Positions 24,660 to 38,906 of a stretch of DNA of 64,000 nt are shown piece after piece (positions within the stretch are counted from its first letter, which is position 1; the number at the start of each line of letters is the position of its first letter). Position numbers and translations under genes: made by a program. Origin of the DNA: Cymbidium sinense (lineage: Eukaryota; Streptophyta; Magnoliopsida; Asparagales; Orchidaceae); the NCBI GenBank assembly GCA_021442155.1, contig CM038216.1, positions 157,837,983-157,901,982 on the forward strand, in the 5' to 3' direction. Under the pieces are notes generated by a model. It was not told the origin of the DNA. It was given only the letters and a program-made list of their open reading frames with translations, and did not search any database.

Positions 24660-25080
24660 AAGTAGTAAATGTGAGAATTATATTTTGATGGAGCTTCATC
24701 AATCGAATACACTCAATCCTAAAATCTCCTAAAGGCTCGATATCCTCATCTTGATCACACCGAAGGTGGCATAATGAGACATTCTTATAGATTGACTCAA
24801 CCTTGAACCAACAACGGGAATATGAAGGCGTTGGTGCGGTTTAGGAAGCCATTTCCATGGGAGTCCGTAATGCAAATTTAATTCTCAACTCCATTAATCA
24901 AGTATCTTTACAAAATCAACAAGCTTGAATTGGCCTATTATCACAAGCGAGTTCTCGAGCTTATGAAGAAAATTTTGAATGTCATTATGACTTGAGTCTC
25001 CAGAGCTAGGACTAGCAAAGCAGACTGCTTAGCTAAGTTAGCTAAAGAAATGGCGAAAAGGAATGACATGATGATTTACA
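24660..25080 (+). pseudogene. Second (archaeal-type) RNase H remnant
   Basis: After the gypsy RNase H comes a frame with LYFDGASS (about 24670-24695), the start of the plant-acquired archaeal-type RNase H; its aspartate would be the first catalytic residue. The frame then meets stops. This second RNase H is a feature of the Tat lineage and supports that placement. Confidence 0.65.
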
Positions 25081-25265
25081 TTAGTGTGTGCACTCGTCGA
25101 GTCCTAGAGCCAATAAGTTTAAAATCCCCACTAAAAGGGGGGTCATCAAGTGCAATTCAACAGGATCCTGCTCACGTTGCTCCTCACACTCCCTTACAAA
25201 TTGCTTTTTAAAGTCAACAAGATAAGCTTCAAACCATTCTAGATGAAAGACTTCAGCCTGGGGAA

Positions 25266-26469
25266 GTGCTAAAATCACAAAATGAAATTCTTGTAGTAGA
25301 AGAGAAGGAAGACTGGAGACAACCCTTCGTCAACTACTTCAAAGAAGGCAAATTAGCGAGCAATAAGTCGATAGCAGCACAACTTGAGAAACGATTTCGA
25401 CTACATGCTTATGTTGGTAATACCCTTAATCGTAGATCCTTCGAGATATGTTTGTTAGAAGAATAGCCAACAGTAATTGTTGAAATCCATCAAGAACTTT
25501 GTGGCGCACACCAATCGTCCTACTTTCAAAATTAAAAGAATTGGATACTATTGGCCGTCTATGGTAAAAGATTGTATCAATCATGCCAAGAGATGCCATG
25601 AATGCCAGGTCCACGGTAACATAATTCATCAACCTCCAATCCATTGCATAGCGATATATCTTGGCCGTTTGAGTCTTTGGGGGGATGTAATTGGACGATT
25701 GATCCACCATCATCGGTGGTCAGCTTCATCTTAGCGATGATTATTTCTCTAAGTGGCAGCACCATTTAAGAAGTTCTGTGAGCAGTGACAACTTCTTTAC
25801 CCATATTGTCTATAGATTTGGTGTACCACGAATCATTTTAGATAATGCCTTCAAAAGTACTAAAGTTTATAAATTTGATCGATAAGATTGATTGGCGATA
25901 TTCATCAATTTATAATCCGAGCAAATGGCTTGGTGAGGCATTTAATAAAACACTAGTCAAATTGCTTAGAAAAATTCTCACAAGAAATAAAAGGTGGCAT
26001 ACCAAACTTGTGGAAGCGTTATGGGCTTACCACTTACAAGACTCCTACAAAGTCTACTATGCACTAGTGTTTGGGGCGGCTTTGCCACTCAGTTGAACTA
26101 CCTTCACTCCGAGTAGCCATTCACCAAAATCTTACCCAAGATGAGAATGTCTATCTACGAATGGAAGAGCTTGATACACTTGATGAAGTTAGGCTCCAAG
26201 CTCAGTAAAATCTAGAAGTCTATCGGGTGAGGATGTCCAGAGCATTCGATCATACAGTACATCCTCGAGCTTTTCAAGAAGGAGAATTGGTCATGGTGTT
26301 GAGAAGACCAATCATCCCTCATCGCAAAATTGGCGGTAAATTTGAACCTAATTGGGAAGGACCTTTTGTTATTGAAAAGGTATATCAAGGAGAACTATCG
26401 TTGACTTCAAAGGTGAAAGACCAATGCCGATCAGCGGTATTTAAAGAAATATTACACATAAAAGTGTGA
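25266..26469 (+). pseudogene. Decayed integrase of the gypsy element
   Basis: Contains the zinc-binding part with [22 protein letters not shown] split over short frames (25477-25734), followed by IHQPP and a WG-DVIG block leading into the catalytic core. At 25845-26096 is SSIYNPSKWLGEAFNKTL with a downstream ALWAYH block. The C-terminal piece (26227-26469) has RAFQEGELVMVLRRPI and GKFEPNWEGPFVI, the GPY/F-type tail. Stops and shifts interrupt every part. Integrase would have made the 5-bp target duplications seen around the element. Confidence 0.9.
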
Positions 26470-28335
26470 TTGGACAAATCCTGCATTTGAAAATCTTTAT
26501 TGCCAAAGACATATGAAAATTTTCATTAAAAATTCTCTTGTAACACAAGAATGCATTTCTAAAATAAAATAAAAATCCCTCTGTTAGATAGGGGCATTTT
26601 TTAAGTTTTATAGTAAAATATCATTCTGGTAAAGGCAGGGGTTTCTTTCTCTTTGGGTTGACATCGTTATAATAGAGATCCCACATACTCAAAATTATAT
26701 GTTCAAATTCTCAAATTTAAAAGTCTTATTGACCAAAGAAGAAAATTTTCAAGTCTCCAAGCTTCAATAAACCAAGTTGGAAGGACATTTTCCATCCCAC
26801 ATCAAATCTAGAGGCTCGAGTTGGTGTATAAGGTCAAACTCAATATGCCCAAATATGGTGTCGGCGGTCTGCTTACTCAACACCACAAAGGGTAGTAAGA
26901 GATCCCCATCTCAGCTCGAGGATAAAATCCTTCATCAATTGCTCAAGTCCGCGACTCAAGTGGGTGTATAAGGTGGACTCAACGCCAAAATATGGTAGTC
27001 AGACGGTCTGCTTACTCAACACCACAAAGGCAGTAAGGGATCCTCTTCATTAGTTCAAAGACAATAGCATCCAAATCTCCAAATCGCTCCAACTTGGTTA
27101 ATTCAAGTGACTCAGACTGGGAAATCATCCATATTGGTCATAAAGTCATTTTCAAAATTTCAACAAAATACAACAAAAAAATTACTCAAAAGGCATTAAG
27201 CGGGTTTGGAATCAAATACAAATGTAAAATCTCAACTCCTTCAAGTCTAAGCATCAAGAAAGCAAGAGGAGGAAATTCTTCTTGGTAAGTCCAATCAAGC
27301 AAAAGGGGAGAAGCTATCCCAATGTTCGTATAAAGCTAAATACTAAACTAAGGGAGTTTTTGTCATCAAGATGTCCATTACATGTGCAAAACACAGGACT
27401 AATGACTCTTTGCCATTGATCCAACACAAGCTCTGAGAGCTAGGTCGTCGGCATGTATCCTTCCACAAGCCTACAAAAGCAGAAAAGTTAGGGTAGAAGG
27501 TAATTTCATATCGCCTGACAAATCTCCAAGATAATTTAGGAATTTCCTCCATCAAATCCATCAAGGCATGAAGCCAGGATAAAAGGAGATAAGATACGAA
27601 TCTAGAGATGAAATCTTCAACAAGTTTATCAAAGCACAAAGCACGGGACCGAAGACATTCTCATCTCATCAACTCCATCAAGTCCGCTAAGGCACAAAGC
27701 CAGGACAAGAGGAAAATACAAATTTCAAATCTTGAGATGAAATCTTCAACAAGTCCGTCAAAGCATAAAACATAGAATCGAAGATATTCTCATCACACTG
27801 ACTCCATCAAGTCCACTAAGGCACAAGGCCAGAACATGAGAAAAATATAAATTTTAAAATTTTGAGATGAAATCTTCAATAAGTCCATCAAAGGACAAAG
27901 CATAGGATCGAAGATGTTCTTATCTCAGCAACAAATCATCAACTCCATCAAGTTTGCTAAGGCACAAAGCAAGGACAGGAGGAGAAAATATAAATTTCAA
28001 ACCCCCAGGAGGAAGTCTTCAACGAGTCTGTCAAAGCAAAAAACCAAGGACCAAAGACATTCCAAATTCTCTGGACAAGTCGATCATGATAAGTCAAATC
28101 ATCTCCTTCATCTAGTCCATCAAGCACAAAGTATTGGACTAACAACAAATAAATCAGCGAGCTGTATTTGAGGAAATTCAATGCTTGCCCAAGAGTTATA
28201 CTCACTTCCATCAAAGCGGTGATTATTTAAAGTTGTTGAACTTACAACTTTGACATCCAAGCAAATCTCTTGGAGATCCATAGGTCAACTCGTGCAACAA
28301 ACACGGCGTGCGCACCATGTTTGTTGGGGGGCATT
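26470..28335 (+). other. Repeat-rich 3' untranslated tail of the gypsy element
   Basis: No coding domain. Two copies of a roughly 140-bp unit containing ggtctgcttactcaacacca lie around 26860 and 27005. From about 27550 to 28100 there are four or five diverged units of 116-142 bp containing actccatcaagtc and ctaaggcacaaag. The region ends with a G-rich tract. Such long repeat-rich tails are common in Tat elements. Confidence 0.75.
28321..28335 (+). other. G-rich (polypurine-like) tract before the 3' LTR
   Basis: ttgttggggggcatt lies directly against the 3' LTR start. It is the likely primer site for plus-strand synthesis, in the form often seen in Tat elements, although short and not purely purine. 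Confidence 0.65.
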
Positions 28336-30471
28336 TGTTGACCTACAACTATGTGCCACTTGAAATTAAATAAATGAAGTAAAGGTTAAAACCCCATAAT
28401 CGCGATCGAAATTGATTAAATTCGCTTTAATATGAAAGTTCAACTTTTAATGCATCGAAAATGTTAAAATTAATTAAATAAAAAATATCAAATCAGTTAA
28501 TGACCAATCAAATAATTAAAATCAATTTTTAATAAAATTACATATCAAAGTCAGAAGCCCGACATAAGCGACCTCCGTTCAAAATTAATTGTGCGCCATC
28601 ATCGTCACGTTCAAATCTATCAAAACGCTTCCGGTGATGCAGAAGTATGTGGCGTCGATTAATTCTAGCGCGACGTTGCACAATTTAAACACAATTTCAT
28701 TTTAGTCGTTGCCGACGTTGCTTAAACGACCTTCGATCGCAAAATCGATCACGCAGTTGCGCTCGACACAACAAAAATAACTAAAATTAACACCCATATT
28801 GCTAGGGTTTATTATTAGGATGATTCATCAAAATTTTACAATTTGGGTTAATTATATTAATCCTTAAACTAATAATCTCTTAATCCCTTAATCCTTATCT
28901 TTCAATCAAGTTACCAATTAAAATGCCTCTCTCATCCATTGCCGTTTGGCCAATTGGATTAAGCGGTCTAACTTAGGCGAAAGGAATCTATCCCTAATCT
29001 CGCGACTCCTTTTGACTCTCATTCATGCTCCTCTCTTCTTGTTTTCCCCTCTGCTGCTCGCGATTCCTCCCTCTCGGTGAGCTCTCGGTTCTTCCTCGAT
29101 GGTTCCTTAGCTCTCCACTCTCGTTCCTTGTTTCTGTTCTCGGCGAAGCCTTGCTCTTGCTTGTCGTTTCTTCCATCCAATCGAACTGTTTTCTTTTTCT
29201 AAGGAAGCTGAAACCTTCTTCTTCCTTTCCCTTTAATATTCAATACCTCCAGGTCATCTCTTTCTAACCTGAAGCTTATTTCCATATGTTTGGGAGTTTT
29301 GGAAGTTAGGGTTTTGTTAAACATGCTATATCTTATGCTTGGGATTATGCTAAAGTTTCCTTTGGATTTGGGATGATGTATGGTTAAATCTCATTTTTTA
29401 TTTCTATTGTTCACGATTTTATGGTGCTTCTTGCTGAAAATAGTTTGGGATGATGTATGGCCCAAATATTGTGTTGTTCGCTATTTTCTATGAATACCTA
29501 TGTGTTTATCTTGCTGAAAATTTTTTGGATATGGTAAAAATGAAATTTTTTAAGCTAAGTGCAAATATTTCTTATTCCTAAAGGCATAAAGCTTGCTGAA
29601 ATTTCTTTTATCTAGAGAAAATTGCATTGTTTTACCATTTAGTGGGCATGATGCTTGCTGGAAATCATTTTTATCAAAGGGGAAATTGCTAGATATTAAT
29701 TTTATCAAAGGGGAAAGTTACCAATATGATTTTTTTTTTTACTAAAGGGGGAAATCATTTGTTTGTTGGCTAAAAGACTTATCATGCTAGAATTGATTTT
29801 ACTTAAAGGAATTTGTTGCATAATGAGCATGAAACTTCGGGTTTGTCTAATCTAAGAGGAAATAAATCATCTTGCCATTTGATGATTAAATTAGCTTTCT
29901 ATGGCTATTATGATGAATTCTTTTACCTAACATGGGAATGATACAATGCTTAATTTTCTTTGCTTAATGAAAGCTAAAGTTAGAAGCATGAAAAGGGTGC
30001 TTAGAGGGGTTATGTGATTTGAATCTAAAATTACATGTTAATTTTCCCCTCTTTCAAGTATCAATCTTGACTATTTAAATATAATAGCCCTTCTCCCATG
30101 TGTTCAAAGCCGGTAACAAAGAAAATGTATTATATGACATGCTTCTTTCTATTTATGTCAATCAGAAGGAGAAGAGGTATTTAAAGTGTCATATGACATG
30201 AATCATAGGTTACATGAAAATTCTATGCTTCTTTTACTTATATGTTGCAATCCAAGATTGAAAGGAAGAGGCTATCCTACTTCATGCATAGTTGTTACAA
30301 TGAGACTCCAAATGAAGAGGATTCATTTTCAGTAATTTTCAGATTAGTTACATTTTCAGCAAATCATATTGCTTTCATAAATTTATTTGGATTACATGCA
30401 ATGCTTAGCAAATCTTTTCTTGTTTAAATATATAGGCAATATATTCATGCAAATGCAAGCTTAAATTTGTG

Positions 30472-31035
30472 CTATAAATTGTTTGTTTCTCCAATGACAT
30501 GGAAACTTCATATACATGTACATGTTTCTCCATGAAACCTATAGTACCTATTATTCTCATGGTATAGAAATTTGTGATATAATATACATGTTTCTCCAAC
30601 ATGATAGGAAATTTGTGATAAGTACAATGTTTCTCCAACATGATAGAAACTTTGTGATGCATATGTTTCTCCAACATGATGAAAACTTTCTGATAAGTGC
30701 ATACATGTTTCTCCAACATGTGAAACTTGCTATAAGTACCTACATGTTTCTCCAACATGGTAGGAAAATTTATGATATAAGTACCTATACATGTTACTTT
30801 AACATGGTAGGGAAATTTGTGATAAGTAGTTGTACATGTTTTTCCAACATGTAAAACTTTATGATAAGTACACTACATGTTTCTCCAACATGATAGGGAA
30901 ACTTTTATAAGTAACACATGTTTCTCCAACATGGTAGGAAATTTATGATATAAATTACACACATGTTTCTCCAACATGACAGAGAAACTTGATATAAATA
31001 CCTACTCATGTTTCTCCAATATGGTAGGGAAATTT
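30472..31035. repeat. 45-bp minisatellite in the 3' LTR
   Basis: Same catgtttctccaacatg unit as at 13686-14085, with about twelve more irregular units. Several are shortened (for example near 30600-30720). Confidence 0.88.
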
Positions 31036-32406
31036 ATTCTTTCTGTGCAACCCATTACTTTCTTCATGGTGGGCAAATAAATTCTGGTGTGTCTCTCAGT
31101 ACCCCACCTTTCTTGGCATGGTGGGAAGGCTAGTATCCCAAGTAGCCCCCAGATGTGGGATGGCAGGAGGCTAAATTTATGTAAAAAAAAGATAGAAAGG
31201 AAGGGATGAAATGCTTAAGTTGTCATGATGGCTTAAAATTTCTTTATCTCAAATATGAATGCTTATGTTTCAATTTCTATATCATGCAAGCTATCCTATT
31301 TTGTGGCAAATATGACATGAGCTGATACTTATGCTCTAACTTCTATAACATGCAAGCTATTCACATGGCAAGTGCAACATGAGTATGTGAATTGATCAAT
31401 GCTTATTTATGTCAAAACCGAGTGTTTATGTATTTATTTTACATCATGCAAGCTATCCATTAGGTAGTCATTATGATATGTATTGTTTAATGCTCATCCT
31501 AAAATTCTACTTAGCTTGACATGTTATGAGATATATGTTGGACATGTGCTTAAACATAAAAGTATGCCATCTCTCTTGCTTTAATTGTCCATTTTCCATG
31601 ATTTGCAAAATTTATGAAATGGCACAAAAATATATATATGAAGGAAACACATAGAAAATGATATTAAATCAAATCTACAAGATGACATGACATCATGAGG
31701 ATATCAAAAAAAAATTGTCAAGTTAGAAGGGAACTTACAAGTCTATGTGGCACCAATTAACACTTTTGTAAGAATTGAAAGAACTTGGACTTGTAGTATA
31801 AAAGAGAAAGGGAAAGTAGAAGAGTAAGGTTTCATGAGAGGTGAATACCTTCTTATTTATAGGCCTCCTTAGCCTTCTCCTCTTATCACTTATTGTTATC
31901 CCATTAATACATGTTTAAACTTGTCATAAGTTGCATGCAATGGGTTTAATCCAAACTTAGGCCATGTGTCATGCTACATGCACATGCATGCAAGGAAATT
32001 TTAGATTTCCTTTATCATTTATTCTTAATGATGTATGACAAAAATATGAGTTAAATAAACAAATATAAATTAACTCTTTCTTTTGTCATTTCCTTTATCA
32101 TGCACATGCATGAGAACTTTCCATCTTTCCTTTCATTCATCCTTTGTCATACACCCTTTATGAAATGGGATGAGTACTTGTGCCCTTTTGTCATAAGTTT
32201 ACATGCAAAGGTGATTCATTTAATTTACTTACTTGCTTTCTTATGACACTTATATGGCATGCATATCTACTTTTGTTATTTGTCTCTTAATGACATATGA
32301 CATTCACTCCTTCTCCCTCTCTCTCATTAAGAGAAATATGGGTCATGGATCATATTATATGGGCCACTTTCTATTCATTTAGAGCAAAGGAAGATATATA
32401 GAAATT

Positions 32407-33250
32407 AGGCCCATTTTCTACTACTTCATGATTGATCAAATGGGCCTCCAAAATAATTTATTTCATCTTATTTTCTCTTGCTGATTTGTGGCATAAAAGA
32501 AGGATTTTGGCCCAAACATTATGCATATCTTATTTTCAATCAAATGCCTAAATCTATTTTTGGCCCACTTTCTACTACTTCATGATTGATCAAATGGGCC
32601 TCCAAAATAATTTATTTTATTTTCCTTGATTTGTGGCATAAATGATTTTGGCTATTATGCATATCTTATTTTCAATCAAATGCCTAAGTCTATTTTAGGC
32701 CCACTTTCTACTACTTCATGATTGATCAAATGAGCCTCCAAAATAATTTATTTCAGCCTATTTTTCCTTGCTAATTTGTGGCATAAAAGGGGGATTTTGG
32801 CCCAAACATTATGAATATCTTATTTTCAATCAAATGCCTAACTCTATTTTAGGCCCACTTTCTATTACTTCATGATTGATCAAATGGGCCTCCAAAATAA
32901 TTTATCTCAGCTTATTTTTCCTTGCTGATTTGTGGCATAAAAGAAATTTAAAACATTATGCATATCTTATTTTAAATCAAAATGCATAAGTCTATTTTAG
33001 GTCGACTACTTCATGATTGATCAAATGGGCCTCCAAAATAATTTATTTTCCTTGTTGATTTGTGGCATAAAGGGATTTTTTTGGCCCAAATATGCATATC
33101 TTATTTTCAATCAAATGCCTATGTCTATTTTAGGTCCACTACTTCATGATTGATCAAATGGGCCTCCAAAATAATTTATTTTAGTCTATTTTCTCTTGCT
33201 GATTGGTGGCATAAAAGGAGGATTTTTGGCTCAAATGAAGTGCATATCAT
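32407..33250. repeat. 154-bp tandem repeats in the 3' LTR, about 6 units
   Basis: Units start near 32407, 32561, 32697, 32851, 32999 and 33132. Several have lost internal blocks. Same TATA-like ggcataaaag elements as in the 5' LTR array. Confidence 0.9.
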
Positions 33251-33375
33251 GTTCCCAATCAAATAATTATGTCTACTTTAGATTCCTCACTTTATTTTTG
33301 GCCCAAATGAAGTATCCAATAAATCAAATATCTAAAAAGACATGTGATCCAAATGCAAGATAAATAAACAAAGAA

Positions 33376-34170
33376 CAGATGCTATATTTTCCAGTTTGGT
33401 CTTAAGACTGGGTCTGGGTTAACAAAACCTAAAAATCGAATGATGCTATTGTAAATCTTAGAAGTTAATTCTATCATAGAATGATAAAAGATAAATTTAT
33501 CGGCATCATTGTTAATGCATCTTTTCAAGTTCAAGATCTCAAGAAGAAAAGCTCAAACCCGATCATCTATGTACAATTCATAGTTGACAAAGTTTGGAGA
33601 ATGATAGATCTTGAAATAATTAATCTAGATGATCCTCGCAAGATAGTTAGAGTTGTGGTCTATCATCCCTTGGTCTTGAGGGCGTCGGTTAACAAAACCT
33701 AAAATCTAATGCTATTGTAACTCTTAGAAATTAATTATAGAATGATAAAGATAAATTTGTTGGCACCATTGTTAATGCATCTTTTCAAGTTCAAGATCTA
33801 AAAGCTCAATCCTCACATGTACAATCCGAGTTGACAAGGTTTGGAGAATGATAGATCTTGAAATAATTAATCTAGATCGATTGAGAAGATAGTCGAGTTG
33901 GGTCTATTTTTTGTCTTGGACCGGTCAGTTAACAAAACTTTAAAATGTGATATTATAAGAATTTCAAATGAATAATATCTAAGAAGCTAATTCTATCATG
34001 TAATACAAAATATGAATCAATTGACATAGCTGAAATTCAAACCCTCAAGAAGAAAAGTCCCAAAGATCCTCATGTTAGAGTGGACAAGGTTTTAAAGGAT
34101 TATACTTCTTGAGATAATGAATTTAGACCCTATCCTCTGTAGAAAATCGGACAGAGTAGATAAGGTCTAT
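33376..34170. repeat. Roughly 285-bp tandem repeats in the 3' LTR
   Basis: Counterpart of 16197-16980, with the gttaacaaaacctaaaa and ttgaaataattaatctaga blocks repeated about three times. The later units have lost many short pieces. Confidence 0.75.
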
Positions 34171-35156
34171 CAATTAATATTAACCCTATGATCGAGAAGG
34201 GTAATTCTAATTAAAATTTTAATGATAAATGATCATATATTCAAATCTAAAATTAATCATAAAATGATAAAAATTTAAATAAAATAACAAAATAAATATA
34301 AAAAAAAATGAAATGAATTATTTAAATTAAAATTAAAACTAAAAAAATCAATCCACCCCTCCGCAACTGTTTGTCTTGGGGTGACAAATTAAGAAAATTT
34401 TTGCTCACAAAGAGTCAATGTCAAATCAAATGCATAACTAACTTCACACTCAAAATTTCCTAAAGTGGGCGCCCCATGTCCTGTCATGGTTTTGCCACAA
34501 TATGACACCACATAAATGTAGTTATGACCAAAGCCCTCTGACCGGGTGGTTCGCCGTGATATGACACCATTAAATTACTGATCATGCATGGCCTATGTTC
34601 AGCTTTGCTCTTTGAGTGTGAAATGTAGAATATATTTGGTTGGGCAAAAATCCCTTTGTTAGCTAAGGTTGACTTATATTTGTCCCCTTAGAAAACTTCA
34701 CCCCAGTCCACACCTTGGGCATAACCCATGTGTTCTTGGCGACAAGGATCCTTCAGAGGTTGATTACATCCTACATTGCGGACCAGGGACCACGATATCT
34801 CGGAATGACGGAACCATGAAATCTAGATTGGGCGTCATCATTCCCCCCACAAAAAGTTTTAAATTAAAATAATAAATTTCATAAGTTCTAAACTCCACTC
34901 ATTGCAATTATATACTCGTTCTTTAACGATTCATTGTAGCCTTAATCGAAAGTGCTCTCTCGATTGGGAGGGTAATTAATTATAGCTTGCTTTATAGGAA
35001 ACCTAGAACTAGATATAAAAAGTTCTCACCAAATGAGAATGAAATCTTTGGGTAGTGTCTTATCTACTATTCATCTGCCTTCTGAAATTATCACCGACAC
35101 TTAAACAACTCTTTTGTTTTTCAAAAGAGGTCAGTGGCGAATTTTTGGATCCCACA

Positions 35157-35161
35157 AGACT
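35157..35161. repeat. Target-site duplication of the giant-LTR element, right copy (AGACT)
   Basis: Exact match to 11474-11478. Removing the element and one copy restores a continuous transposase codon series across the junction. Confidence 0.95.
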
Positions 35162-36816
35162 CAACTATAGCATATGCAAGAGGAAAGAGGCCACCATTTC
35201 CATCAATACCAATAACTAGTAAAGTGCCTTTATATTTTCCAAGAAGGAATGTACCATCCATACTAAGCACTAGTCAACAGGATCTCCAACTACTAATGCT
35301 TGAGCCAAAAGCTCAAAAAATGCTCTGAAAATGATTATTATTAGTAACTTGTACTCTATATACAATTCTGGTATATCAATACAAACACTTTCCATAAAAT
35401 AAAATAATGATCGATAAGATTCCTCATAATTCCCAAAAATTGACTTGATTGTTTTTCGACGTGCATCCCATGCTTTAATATAGGTAATTCGAATATTAAA
35501 CTTGGACTCCATTCGAGCAACTATTTCTCTCAGCTTCAGGTCTAATTATTGCTGGATCACTTCACCTATATAATGAAAGATAAACTTGGAAGCACAGTTG
35601 CAATGACTGGCATACATTATTGGATGCGTTCATGTGTGGGGGCCTTCGATTGAAGAAAATTTTCAACTACCCAAGCATTGGCTACAAGATGCATGTAAAC
35701 GCCATTTACATGGTCGTGAAGGATGATTGTAATATACACACTCAACAACAAGTCTTTTTTTTATTTGATGTGGTCTTCCGATATTCTACATTATTCAAGA
35801 TAGACCAACCATTTAGTGCACATTGTAGTTGATATTTGCTTCTAAAAATCATCCATTCTAACATTTGGTTTGGTATTACATCTTCATCATATATAGTAGT
35901 GTTAGCTGATGGACTGTCAAATGAATCAATCGCATCCCACTCTTTTGTGCTATGAATTGTACATACAAACTCATTGTTTACATTCATTGAGTTAAATCTA
36001 TCTGTGTTGGATAATGCATGCTGGTGTATTAAATCATGCCCTTGAAATACCGTATCAAAATTAGCCTCTCCTTCATTCAAATTTTCATCATCCCCTGGCT
36101 CACTCAAATATTGGCTTGTGCTGCTATCCATTGTTTCATATCCTTCTACATTAGCAAAGAATTGTGCCTCAGATGAAGGTTGCTACACTATGGGTTCGAC
36201 ATTTCTACTAATGTATGGTCAGAATGAGTGAGATAAATCAAAAGAACAATGAGCGCTATAATCTATTGTCAAGGGGTGAGGTCTACTAGAGCAACCAACA
36301 TCATGTATATCAATTGAAAATGGGTTAGACCTATGAAGTGAAAAAGGTTAAACTAAAATATGTTTGATAGTTTTTTTATTGATGTAGAACAATATATTTA
36401 ACAAAATCATAACATAATTACTTGTGAATTTGGGGTGAGTGTGTCATAATGTCTATAGCACTTTGAACAGTACCAACTTCATCAACATCATTTGTTGGAA
36501 GGGCTTCAATGTCAACATAGACAATCAATGTGTGTTTAGTGGCTTCTAATAACATAAATTCACATGATTCATCATCATCAACATGTGTTGTAGTAAAACC
36601 ATCACTAACGGGAAATCGACAAACTAGATTGACTGTATGAGTTGAACTATCATGATGTAACAAACGTAAAATCTTTTGTTTTACCTATGGAAGTGTTAAT
36701 AATTGAGAAACTTGAATTGGACGGTTACGTCCACCAATATAAGTAGGGGTAAAATTATTTGTAACCTGTAACTCTCCATCAAAGCAAAGCAACAAACGTG
36801 ACATATGACTACTCAT
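35157..36816 (-). pseudogene. MULE transposase N-terminal half: PB1-like, MuDR region and start of the DDE domain
   Basis: Reads leftward from an ATG at 36814-36816. First a PB1-like start region with VNLVCRFPVSDGF and DDDESCEFML (36418-36663), preceded by one in-frame TAG. Then an acidic linker and the MuDR-family block FRSKYQLQCALNGWS (around 35840). Next come remnants with ITYIKAWDARRKTIKSIFG (35430-35510), and finally SMDGTFLLGKYKGTLLV and LFPLAYAIVE (35160-35280), which hold the first catalytic aspartate of the MULE DDE domain. The frame then meets the inserted retrotransposon and resumes at 11478. Several frameshifts lie between these blocks. Confidence 0.88.
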
Positions 36817-38814
<1,998 letters not shown>

Positions 38815-38898
38815 CATTTTTGCTCTTTTATATATTAATTTTTAACTGTGCTCTTTTAACTAAAATTAAGCTTTTGGGTACTCCTAAAAATTTGGCCC
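38815..38898 (-). repeat. MULE terminal inverted repeat, right
   Basis: Reverse complement aligns with 6500-6582. Read inward it starts gggccaaatttttagg, a typical MULE end. Confidence 0.85.
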
Positions 38899-38906
38899 AT
38901 ATTGTT
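38899..38906. repeat. MULE target-site duplication, right copy
   Basis: atattgtt directly beyond the right inverted repeat, matching 6492-6499. Confidence 0.75.

Larger units (their letters stand above)
11479..35156 (+). mobile_element. Complete giant-LTR Ty3/gypsy retrotransposon (Tat lineage), 23.7 kb
   Basis: Full structure is visible: 5' LTR 11479-17926, primer-binding site 17933-17950, internal coding region 18222-26469, repeat-rich 3' tail, G-rich tract just before 28336, 3' LTR 28336-35156, and a flanking AGACT duplication. Domain order gag-protease-RT-RNase H-second RNase H-integrase on the plus strand is that of Ty3/gypsy. The second, archaeal-type RNase H (YFDGASS start) points to the Tat lineage, which includes Ogre and Retand. 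All long frames carry stops or shifts, so it cannot make its own proteins. It sits inside the transposase gene of a MULE. Confidence 0.95.
28336..35156 (+). repeat. 3' LTR, 6821 bp
   Basis: Starts tgttgacctacaactatg and ends ggatcccaca. It matches the 5' LTR in order and orientation but differs by many substitutions, small indels and array copy numbers. It is 373 bp longer overall, chiefly because its 154-bp array has about six units where the 5' LTR has four. Confidence 0.95.
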
